NCBI GenBank assembly: GCA_003133425.1
Contig: PKXI01000328.1
Coordinates: 1 to 14,278, forward strand
Direction of reading: 5' to 3'
Origin: Acidobacteriaceae bacterium
GTDB taxonomy: Bacteria; Acidobacteriota; Terriglobia; Terriglobales; Acidobacteriaceae
DNA length: 14,278 bases
The translations under genes were made by a program, and so were the position numbers. The notes under the pieces were generated by a model, which saw only the letters and a list, made by a program, of their open reading frames with translations, ran no database searches and was not told the DNA's origin. Below are positions 8,635 to 14,269 of the stretch, one piece after another. Numbering within the stretch: the stretch's first letter is position 1; every line of letters begins with the position of its first letter.

Positions 8635-8676
8635 GCAGTGATGACTCTCGAACAAATGTTCGCGAGTCATCACTGC
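8635..8676. repeat. Long near-perfect hairpin after GH31 copy 2
   Basis: GCAGTGATGACTC (8635-8647) pairs perfectly with GAGTCATCACTGC (8664-8676). After one T-C mismatch the stem continues with CGAAC (8649-8653) and GTTCG (8658-8662) around an AAAT loop. That makes 18 paired bases in 42. There is no T-run, so it is not a classic intrinsic terminator, but at 100 bp past the stop it could still terminate, stabilise the operon mRNA 3' end, or be a mobile palindromic repeat. Confidence 0.6.
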
Positions 8677-8750
8677 GCTTCAGTAAATTCATAGTCTTCC
8701 CGAAACGGATAGATACAGCGTCTAGCAGCACACACGAGAAGAGGGTTCAG

Positions 8751-8990
8751 ATGAGATTGTTCGAGAGTATCCGCAAAGTCTTTTAATTGTTATGGCCGCA
8801 GCGATTCCGGGAATCGCGCTGCATGCGCAGGAAAGCCGGATCGTCATTGATCGAGATGGCAGCACGATCGTCCTTGAGCCCTATGCTCCGAACATTGTCC
8901 GCGTGACTCTGAGCACACTCAAGGATCAGGCGATCGCAGGACCAGGATGCGGAATCGTGGCAAAGCCCCTCCCCGCCGGATGGACATGTC
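8751..8990 (+). pseudogene. Broken third GH31 paralogue (5' fragment)
   Basis: ATG at 8751 sits behind the same GAGGGTTCAG leader as copy 2. The first frame stops after 11 codons (TAA near 8784). Adding one base restores a signal peptide that runs into the frame from 8792 (LLIVMAAAIPGIALHAQ), so there is a one-base loss in the signal-peptide region. The restored frame matches copies 1 and 2 (GSTIVLEPYAPNIVRVTLS at about 23-41 from 8792, then GIVAKPLPAGW) up to about 8984-8990. It then abruptly changes to unrelated sequence and stops at 9011. The catalytic domain is absent and no 3' remainder is seen elsewhere in the window. The break coincides with the truncated end of the rep fragment on the other strand. 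Confidence 0.85.
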
Positions 8991-9563
8991 TAAACCCGCC
9001 ATGCGGTCAGTGAACCGTTTGCATTCGATCTCGCGTTTTCGCCATTCTAAGCGCCACTCGGCCAGCTTGTTGTAAATACGAATTAAGCATGGCCTCTTCC
9101 CTGCGTAGAGCGTTTGGGCCACCGCTCTACCCATCCCGACAAACTGCAGTTCCTTCTCATGGGATTTTTCGATGCGAGAAGAAAACTGCTTCCGGTTCAC
9201 ATATGAATGGTCTTTGAACCATGGCACGGACACGCCTTCAATGTCGGCAGCAAGATCGGTTCTCATGACCCCGAGTGTCCACGGGGCCACGTCGAAGAGC
9301 AGGGTTACGATTCGCGCCATGCCCTCAAGGGTCTTCTCGCCCGCATCGATCATTTCAATCTTGTGGTTTGGCCTTCCATTGCGGAGGTATAGGTGCACAA
9401 CCGCGTCGATACCGAAGGGCTCTCGAAGATCACAAATGTACTGGTAATACTTGGAGGGTCGGAAGAGTGGGACTGGGTGCCTTTTCAGTTCTTCCAAAGG
9501 CCCCGCGAGTATGGGACCTGGAAGAGCAAGCTCGGACACCCGCACGTCGAGCTTATCGAGCAC
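8988..9563 (-). pseudogene. Rep_trans-type rolling-circle replication initiator, 3'-truncated
   Basis: GTG at 9563 follows AGGAGG by 9 bases. About 191 residues look native before the frame runs into the inverted GH31 fragment (out-of-frame tail to 8919). Recognisable blocks are GPILAGPLEELKRHPVPLF (19-34), VMRTDLAADIEG (99-110, acidic metal-site-like residues D103 and D107), and TLYAGKRPCLIRIYNKLAEW (151-170). The last matches the G-S/K-R...R-x-Y-D/N-K block of pT181 RepC, NicK and MobT-like proteins, where Y164 would be the nicking tyrosine. Such proteins nick one strand at a hairpin origin to start rolling-circle replication or conjugative transfer. Family members usually exceed 300 residues, so over a third is missing. 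The start side is intact and preceded by an origin-like block. Family call is from remembered motifs. Confidence 0.7.
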
Positions 9564-9583
9564 CTGAGAAACCCTCCTCAGGT
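9561..9583 (-). promoter_or_regulatory. rep ribosome-binding site held in a hairpin
   Basis: On the minus strand ACCTGAG (9583-9577 side read as its complement pair) and CTCAGGT form a perfect 7-bp stem with an 8-base loop GAGGGTTT. The Shine-Dalgarno spans stem and loop, and the second arm overlaps the first two bases of the GTG start. This would limit initiator translation when folded, a sensible copy-number control. Confidence 0.5.
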
Positions 9584-9612
9584 ACCGGGGACAGTGCTGA
9601 AGATTGCCGAAA

Positions 9613-9624
9613 CGTAAATTTACG
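9613..9624. repeat. Perfect 12-bp AT-rich palindrome
   Basis: CGTAAATTTACG is fully self-complementary. It lies one base from the larger hairpin at 9626-9658 and about 50 bp upstream of the rep start. An AT-rich palindrome beside a nick-site hairpin would suit an unwinding or protein-binding site; this role is inferred. Confidence 0.5.
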
Positions 9625-9625
9625 T

Positions 9626-9658
9626 GAGTTGCAGGCTATTAGACAGAGCCTGCAACTC
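9626..9658 (-). other. Putative double-strand origin / nick-site hairpin for the Rep_trans initiator
   Basis: GAGTTGCAGGCT and AGCCTGCAACTC form a perfect 12-bp stem with a 9-base loop. On the rep-coding strand the loop reads CTGTCTAAT. The arrangement GGCT, loop ending TCTAAT, AGCC resembles the pT181-family nick hairpin as I remember it (GGCT, ACTCTAAT, AGCC, nicked between T and A). It is on the strand expected for a Rep_trans initiator and 63 bp upstream of its start. The role as origin or oriT is inference from structure and position; the hairpin itself is certain. Confidence 0.5.
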
Positions 9659-9660
9659 AA

Positions 9661-9675
9661 GGCGGCTTCGCCGCC
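9661..9675. repeat. GC-rich hairpin beside the putative origin
   Basis: GGCGGC and GCCGCC form a 6-bp stem with a TTC loop, directly next to the nick-like hairpin. The same kind of short GC hairpin with a TTC/TCT/TTTCG loop recurs at 10097-10111, 10141-10153 and 10210-10226. Confidence 0.5.
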
Positions 9676-9932
9676 CTGGTGGACCTCTGCCGCCGATGGG
9701 CAGCGGCCAACGCTTGCGCACAATGCCGGAGAATCCCCGCTCAACGCTGTATACGCGTCTCGGAGAGGCTGTTCGAGGTCTTGGAGGGGAGTAAGCGGCT
9801 AGGAAGGGAACTGCGGTGCTTAAACAGGATTTGCGGAGAGGAACTGTCTGGGTGCATTTCTGGCCTCGTGGGCGGGCGCCTATGGTCGAAACCAAAAAGG
9901 CGAGGGAGAATTCCGCTGGTCGATGGCAACGG

Positions 9933-10331
9933 CTACATGACGTGCGGTCCATGCGCCTCCTTGTCCCAGCGGTCGAGAGTTTGGAAGAACTGAATCAGGG
10001 ATGTGACTTGGGAATCGTCGAGGACGTAGGAAGGGAATGAGTTGGATTGAGCATTGGGGGTAAAGGAGGCCAGCGCTTCACGCTGGGCTTGATTGGCGGG
10101 GCTCTGCCCCGAACCCCGGCCAGTTTTAGACTGAGTGCCCCCCGCTTCGCGGGCCGTTGGAATGACCTTGGGGTCTGTTGCGGGAGGGAAGTAATTTGGT
10201 GGGCGAGCCGCTGGCTTTCGGCCAGCCGTCGATGGAATTGTAGGCCGTCTCAGTCCCGGACCGGTCTGGCAAACCGACTCCCCGGATTTTGGTCCGACCG
10301 CATTCCGCTCGCCAATGAAAGCGCCTCTCAT
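9933..10331 (-). CDS. Small unrecognised protein upstream of rep
   Basis: 132 residues from ATG at 10331, in the same direction as rep. I do not recognise a family. Residues 1-85 are rich in Pro, Gly, Ser and Arg and look disordered. Residues 100-132 look like a real folded tail: SYVLDDSQVTSLIQFFQTLDRWDKEAHG, amphipathic and compositionally unlike a shadow frame. Three short GC hairpins fall inside the coding sequence. A weak promoter lies just upstream and no clear Shine-Dalgarno is visible. The placement (small gene, palindrome block, rep) suggests a replication accessory or copy-control role, but nothing in the sequence proves it. The N-terminal half may be wrong if the true start is internal. 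Confidence 0.5.
   Translation of the reverse strand: MRGAFIGERNAVGPKSGESVCQTGPGLRRPTIPSTAGRKPAARPPNYFPPATDPKVIPTAREAGGTQSKTGRGSGQSPANQAQREALASFTPNAQSNSFPSYVLDDSQVTSLIQFFQTLDRWDKEAHGPHVM
10097..10226. repeat. Three short GC-rich hairpins
   Basis: CGGGGC/GCCCCG (10097-10111, loop TCT), CCCGC/GCGGG (10141-10153, loop TTC) and GCTGGC/GCCAGC (10210-10226, loop TTTCG) fall within 130 bp, inside the small gene's coding sequence. They could fold on single-stranded DNA during rolling-circle replication, or be ordinary GC-rich coding palindromes. Confidence 0.4.
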
Positions 10332-10343
10332 AGCGCTATCTTG

Positions 10344-10371
10344 GTTATAACTCGGCTATTTACATTGTCTT
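10344..10371 (-). promoter_or_regulatory. Possible sigma70 promoter of the small gene
   Basis: On the minus strand, AAGACA (10371-10366) and TATAAC (10349-10344) are separated by 16 bases, ending 12 bases before the ATG at 10331. The -10 matches 5 of 6 and the -35 is weak. Confidence 0.3.
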
Positions 10372-10448
10372 AATGGCGAGAACTGTGGATGAATTTGCAT
10401 TTTGTGGCGGAGCCATTGACGATGGTCTTGATTACCTGGCGGTGATAT

Positions 10449-11519
10449 TTGATTGGCCCCGAATTACCTGGCGAAGATTTTTCTGAACTGACCTGGGAAT
10501 CAGAGCACGAGCAGAAGCGCAAGCCCGGAAGGCCGCGCGAGATTGACCCAGAATCTCTTAACCGTGCAGTGAACGATTTGCAGTTCGTCCTTGAGCAGAA
10601 TTGGGGTGCGGTAGGCTGGCTCCTTCGAGAAGCCAAGTCGATTTCCGACGTGCGAAATGCGTTTGCGAAAATCGTCTACCAACGTTGCGGATACTTAGAG
10701 CCATTCACGGACGTTCAGGCACCGAAAACTAATCCCAACGAGCTACGAGCACTCCGGAAAAGAGTGGCAGAATTTAAGGAACGACATAGCCGCAATTACG
10801 CCCGATGCCAAAGCGCGCGGGAAGATTTTGACCGTGCATTCGAGGCACACGCTGCGGATTCCGATCCGGTAAAGCAAGCGCAGATTCAGGCAATCCTCCC
10901 CGATCTGGGCTACAAGTCTCAAGAGGCGGCTTCACTTGAGCAAACGAGCAGAATAGAACTGGAATTGCTCCGGACCCAGCTAAAGGAATGTGAAGCCTAC
11001 TTCGCACAAACGGAGATTCTTGGGTTCCTTGAAAGCAATCGCCGCCAGTTCACGCCCAAAAACGTAGCGTGCGCGATGGCGGGACTCCCGCACGTAACTG
11101 CGCGAGTCTCATGCGAGCAATGTGCCAAGTACGGGATCAATCCCTCGCACGGCATTGCGTTTGAGATTTTCCGGACTATCGAACGTGCGGTGCAGGAACC
11201 GATCCGTGATCTGGGACGTTCAATCGACACGCTGCGGACAAATCTCCTTACCGGACCCCACAACCATCTTGCCCATGCTGTTCAGCTCCGGAAGAACTGG
11301 TATTTTCTGGAATCGGCTGTCCGATCAGCTGCCCGCGATACGCATGCGCAACGCGGTTCCCTCGCATTCCGCATATTAGCCGATTACAGCAGGTTCAGCA
11401 CTTCGCATAGTGCCGCCGAGGCAGTTCTTGCCCAGGCAGCCCTGTTGCTCAAAGACGACGAAAACCCCGAATTGGAGCGTGGTCCGAGTTGGGGTAATGC
11501 CGGTCGGTCATGCGGATGA
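10449..11519 (+). CDS. Unrecognised protein of the mobile region, probably 3'-truncated
   Basis: 356 codons from TTG at 10449, just after an in-frame TGA. No ATG, and no good ribosome-binding site, is available near it, so the true start is doubtful; a short ATG frame at 10373 (37 codons) ends inside this gene and could be its displaced 5' end after a frameshift. Visible features: a basic KPGRPRE segment (25-31) like an AT-hook, helical and partly coiled-coil-like segments (about 95-190), and a small C-x-x-C-...-H cluster (SCEQCAKYGINPSHG, 221-235) that could bind metal. Codon phase is clean throughout, which supports real coding. The last residues after about 345 look foreign, and sequence past about 11495 reads as coding on the opposite strand, so the native C-terminus is probably lost. 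Function unknown; the neighbours suggest cargo or maintenance of a plasmid/ICE. Confidence 0.6.
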   Translation: MIGPELPGEDFSELTWESEHEQKRKPGRPREIDPESLNRAVNDLQFVLEQNWGAVGWLLREAKSISDVRNAFAKIVYQRCGYLEPFTDVQAPKTNPNELRALRKRVAEFKERHSRNYARCQSAREDFDRAFEAHAADSDPVKQAQIQAILPDLGYKSQEAASLEQTSRIELELLRTQLKECEAYFAQTEILGFLESNRRQFTPKNVACAMAGLPHVTARVSCEQCAKYGINPSHGIAFEIFRTIERAVQEPIRDLGRSIDTLRTNLLTGPHNHLAHAVQLRKNWYFLESAVRSAARDTHAQRGSLAFRILADYSRFSTSHSAAEAVLAQAALLLKDDENPELERGPSWGNAGRSCG

Positions 11520-11877
11520 CAGACTCGCGTGTCTTCTTCACCCGTGCCAGGATCTGCTCGTACTCGATCTCGAGTTCGGTGTTGCCCTGTGCCTGTCTGC
11601 CGATCTTCTACCGGTAGGTGTTGTACTCACGTGAGTAGGGAGCTACATCGGCCAGGATGGACAGCTTGTGGATGTCTGGATAATCTTCTGGGTTGATGTC
11701 TTTCAGTTCTGGATGGAGTGCTGCATATCCTTCTCCGGGCAGACGGGCATAGCCTTCATCGACCTTGATGAATGGATCACCTTCATGGAAGTTGACGTAG
11801 TAGTCGTCGCCAGGGAGCCCGGTGGCAGCGTTTTGGTGTCGTGCCTTTGGTGCCGGACCTGCTTGAGCGCATGATCT
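11495..11877 (-). pseudogene. Minus-strand coding remnant with an internal amber codon
   Basis: Reading the minus strand from 11877 gives about 89 good codons (GLPGDDYYVNF, then EGYARLPGEGYAALHPEL, then PEDYPDIHKLSILADVAPYS). A single TAG follows at 11610-11608, and the frame then continues with about 37 more credible codons (KIGRQAQGNTELEIEYEQIL, then RVKKTRESVIRMTDRHYP). TAG in place of an expected CAG would be one transition. The composition and charge pattern are strongly protein-like and unlike any other frame here. No start codon is present at the upper end, which is closed by TGA at 11880-11878; the lower end meets the 3' end of the plus-strand 356-residue gene. I do not recognise the family; a phage or conjugative-element structural protein is possible. 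Confidence 0.6.
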
Positions 11878-12182
11878 TCATGTAATTCAAATCAGCACGT
11901 CCTGGATTTACTTGACAGGAGCATCCATAAGGAGCAATGTGTATATACTTACGTCACTTTACAGACAAGACGATCCCCTTCCAGTTCGCCGCCTGGTCCT
12001 GGGCCGGCTGGGCAGTTGTATAGAGAGGCTCCGTGAGGCTGGCGGCCGTTCCAGAGAGCAGTCAGTCCACTTGGCCAGGATGGAGGTGCACGAATGGATT
12101 ACAGTCGAGGCCGGCGCCCTTGACCTACAGCGCAGTGGCGGCAGGTCCCCACAACTCATATACTCACCTCCAGAGGAAGGGG
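11878..12182. other. Region without a supported gene
   Basis: About 300 bp with overlapping frames on both strands, none with a credible start or recognisable content. TTGACA occurs at 11912-11917 but no good -10 is spaced from it. The right end holds the inverted repeat and ribosome-binding site of the small RHH gene. Confidence 0.4.
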
Positions 12183-12188
12183 GTGAGT
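12162..12188 (+). promoter_or_regulatory. Inverted repeat enclosing the RHH gene's ribosome-binding site
   Basis: ACTCACC (12162-12168) pairs with GGTGAGT (12182-12188). The 13-base loop holds the Shine-Dalgarno AGAGGAAGG and the second arm covers the GTG start. It could act as an autoregulatory operator for the RHH protein or as a translation-limiting hairpin. Confidence 0.45.
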
Positions 12189-12344
12189 CAGATCGTGAAG
12201 AAAGAAGCATCGGGACTCAAAAGAGTGAATATCAACGTTAAAGTTAGTCTGCACAATGCCTTCAAGGCCACAGCCGCGGCCCAGGGCACAGATATGAAGA
12301 CCATACTGCTGGAGTTCATCCGGAGCTACGTCGCCAAGCATTGA
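12183..12344 (+). CDS. Small ribbon-helix-helix protein, ParG/CopG-like
   Basis: 53 residues from GTG at 12183 behind AGAGGAAGG; an alternative GTG at 12195 gives 49. After a short basic tail, GLKRVNINVKVSLHNAFKATAAAQGTDMKTILLEFIRSYV (11-50) matches the RHH fold: a DNA-contacting beta strand (KRVNINV), helix A (SLHNAFKATAAAQ), a G-T turn and helix B (MKTILLEFIRSYV). Such proteins are plasmid partition centromere-binding proteins, copy-number repressors or antitoxins, and usually repress their own promoter. No ParA ATPase or toxin gene is next to it; it is followed after 32 bp by the recombinase pseudogene, so it may have controlled that gene. It is intact as far as can be seen. Confidence 0.75.
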   Translation: MSQIVKKEASGLKRVNINVKVSLHNAFKATAAAQGTDMKTILLEFIRSYVAKH

Positions 12345-12376
12345 TCTATCGCCCCGCAGAAGAAGAGCAGGCGCGC

Positions 12377-12974
12377 ATGAAGCGCGCCGCGCTCTACTCA
12401 CGGGTCTCGGCCTAGGATCAGATCCCCCAAACGCAGATCCTCGATCTGCGTCAGATGGCTGCCCAACGCGGCTATGTAATCGTCAGGGAGTACACGGACA
12501 AGATCTCCGGCACAAAGGCTAAACAGCCAGGACTCGATGCCATGATGGCTGACGCCCGCTGCGGTCAGTTCGATGTGGCGATGACCTGGGCGTGCGATCG
12601 CATCGCTCGTTCAGCGCCATTTTCTTGAAGTGCTGGACGAACTGAACCGAATCAGCGTCGAGTTCATCAGCTTCAGGGAGAGCATCGATACTGCTGGGCC
12701 GCTGGGCCCGACCATCGTCGTAATCATCGGCTGCATCGCCGAGCTGGAACGCAGCCTGATAATCGAGCGGGTGCGCGCCGGCATGCGGCGCGCCCGGCTT
12801 GAAGACTGTCAGATCGGCAGAAATCCGTTGGTACTGGATAACCTCGCCATCCAACGAGACCGCGAGTATGGCCAGAGCCTTCGCCAGATCGCCAAAGGCC
12901 ATCGCATCTCCACGGCCACCGTCCGGCGTGTTCTCTGCGAGTGGCCGCCCCCGCTCCTCGACAAAATAGCCTGA
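12377..12974 (+). pseudogene. Hin/resolvase-family serine recombinase, broken by a stop and a frameshift
   Basis: From ATG at 12377 the first 12 residues read MKRAALYSRVSA, holding the catalytic serine in RVS. A TAG follows directly (12413-12415), then the same frame continues as a typical resolvase domain (QTQILDLRQMAAQRGY, EYTDKISGTKAKQPGLD, CDRIARS) to about 12613. A small deletion at 12614-12617 shifts the frame, and the rest continues in another frame (HFLEVLDELNRI, GPTIVVIIGCIAELERSLIIERVRAGMRRARL) with a C-terminal helix-turn-helix (SLRQIAKGHRISTATVRRVL). The total of about 198 codons is normal for small invertases and resolvases. With two lesions the gene is dead unless the amber is read through and the frame corrected. 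Such enzymes resolve plasmid dimers or invert DNA, fitting an inactivated plasmid/ICE module. Confidence 0.88.
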
Positions 12975-13220
12975 CCGGACCCCTTGCCGCCCTGTGTGAA
13001 AAGGTACGGGTTATTGCACAGGCCAATCCGGAGAAACCGGAGGCTGACACTAGCTACAGGCATCATCCGTGAAGCCTGGCCGACATTGCGAAACTAATCC
13101 CGTGTCAATGCCTCATCTTGTGGCGACAACGAATCTATAACCTCTTGCGGGTCGGCTCGCTAATCGAAAGAATGGCTTTCAGTTCTCTATGATCGGCGAC
13201 GGCGGCCCTTTCCAGGTTTG

Positions 13221-13249
13221 AACTCCCAACCTCGCTCGAATTGGGAGTT
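13221..13249. repeat. 9-bp inverted repeat
   Basis: AACTCCCAA (13221-13229) and TTGGGAGTT (13241-13249) pair perfectly around an 11-base loop. There is no T-run on either side. It may be an operator, or a scar at the right edge of the invading segment. Confidence 0.45.
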
Positions 13250-13409
13250 GGCGGTAAATGCCCTCACGAAGGGCCGTCTTCACGTTTAAGCCCTAAGTTG
13301 CGGAACACAACGAAACCTCCGCCACCTGATTCTACGACGATCTCCGCGCGGTTCACCCAGCGCGTTGAAGTGTATCCAGTTCGCAATTCATGGCAAAAAA
13401 ACAACATGA

Positions 13410-13439
13410 TTGACAATGGTCTGGCCATATGCTTAATAT
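13410..13439 (+). promoter_or_regulatory. Putative sigma70 promoter upstream of the receptor gene
   Basis: TTGACA (13410-13415, perfect) and TAATAT (13434-13439, 4 of 6) are 18 bases apart. The start would lie about 335 bp upstream of the receptor ATG, leaving a long leader. Confidence 0.4.
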
Positions 13440-13780
13440 ACCGTGAACTTAATTCCGGGCCCCGTACTCGCATTAACAAAATAAAGCCCCTCGCTTCCGT
13501 TGTGGGTTCATGCGAAGGCAAGTGGGGACTTTTCAACTCACATTAGCGCAGGAATCGAGCAGGAAAACAGCGGTGAGAGTCTGGCGTCAGTTCCTCGGTG
13601 CTACTTTCTCCCAATTCATGTGCGTCCAATCAAACTTGGTTGTCCGCAACGTGAGTATCAGAGAAATGGGTCGATAGGGAGCGTCAAGCTCCCGGGTTGA
13701 AATCGTTATCCATGGCTGCAAGCGACCATGGAATTCCACCGTCACTTTCGTTCCGCAATCAAAACTTTGGAGGGATTTCG

Positions 13781-14269
13781 ATGAGGTCGATAGGAATTCG
13801 AGCCGCCTTTGCAATGTTAATGGTTGTCAGTGCGTGCGTCTCAGCGCTTGGTCAATCCACAAACGCAAGCCTTTCTGGCGTTGTGCAGGATGCTCAAGGG
13901 GCAGTCACTCCAAATGCCCCCGTTGTGGCAACTCAAATAGATACGAGTCAGAGTCGCACTGTACAGAGCGGCGCGGACGGCCACTACATCATCACCAATC
14001 TTCCTATTGGGAACTACAAAATCAGCGCTTCGTCCGGAGGGTTCAAGACCATCGTAATTCCCTCCATCACTTTGCAGGTGAATCAGTCGGCAGTGGTAAA
14101 TCTCACGTTGACAGTTGGGTCAAGAACCGAGGAAGTTACCGTAACCGAAGAGGTTCCGTTACTGACCACCGACGACTCATCCGTCGGCCAAGTAGTGCAG
14201 AACCAGTCTATTGAAAGCACGCCACTCAATGGGCGTAATTTCTGGCAGTTGGTCGCGCTAGGTCTTTGA
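13781..14269 (+). CDS. Oar/SusC-like TonB-dependent receptor, N-terminal part, truncated by TGA
   Basis: ATG at 13781 follows GGAGGG by 6 bases; an upstream in-frame ATG at 13697 lacks such a site. Residues 1-24 are a signal peptide (MRSIGIRAAFAMLMVVSACVSALG). Residues 26-110 are a carboxypeptidase-regulatory-like beta domain (ASLSGVVQDAQGAVTPNAPV, SGADGHYIITNLPIGNYKI). Residues 117-160 lead into the plug domain (VTVTEEVPLLTTDDSSVGQ, then TPLNGRNFWQLVAL). Family members import large substrates across the outer membrane and run to about 1000 or more residues; TPGV or similar is expected after NFWQLVAL. Here the frame reads G-L-stop at 14267. That means a frameshift, nonsense change, or interruption by something beyond the right edge. 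It lies next to the glycoside hydrolases and probably served oligosaccharide uptake. Confidence 0.85.
   Translation: MRSIGIRAAFAMLMVVSACVSALGQSTNASLSGVVQDAQGAVTPNAPVVATQIDTSQSRTVQSGADGHYIITNLPIGNYKISASSGGFKTIVIPSITLQVNQSAVVNLTLTVGSRTEEVTVTEEVPLLTTDDSSVGQVVQNQSIESTPLNGRNFWQLVALGL

Larger units (their letters stand above)
9564..9932. other. Intergenic region upstream of rep, origin-like block
   Basis: This 370-bp gap has no convincing gene; frames on both strands here are low-complexity and lack ribosome-binding sites. The rep-proximal 110 bp carry a run of palindromes (9613-9624, 9626-9658, 9661-9675), annotated separately. The rest (9680-9930) shows nothing I can name. Confidence 0.5.
12975..13780. 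other. Long intergenic region before the receptor gene
   Basis: About 800 bp with no gene I can support. Frames up to about 100 codons (for example 13241-13546 plus) have no ribosome-binding site or recognisable content. A 9-bp inverted repeat lies at 13221-13249, a sigma70-like promoter at 13410-13439 and a short hairpin at 13677-13693 (GGGAGC/GCTCCC). No 3' remainder of the third GH31 gene is seen here. Confidence 0.5.

Noticed and set aside
11912..11949. TTGACA followed by TATACT as a promoter
   Set aside because: The spacing is about 26 bases, too long for a sigma70 promoter; at 17 bases the sequence is CAATGT.
12809..13066. Minus-strand frames over the recombinase pseudogene
   Set aside because: Antisense shadows; the plus strand has clear serine-recombinase content.
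13213..13250. tRNA T-arm-like sequence (GGTTTGAACTCCC)
   Set aside because: The flanking bases do not form a 5-bp T-stem, and no acceptor or anticodon arm is nearby; the pairing is explained by the AACTCCCAA/TTGGGAGTT repeat.
13711..13732. Two CCATGG sites near the receptor start as an operator
   Set aside because: Each is only a 6-bp palindrome; the pair is easily explained by chance.
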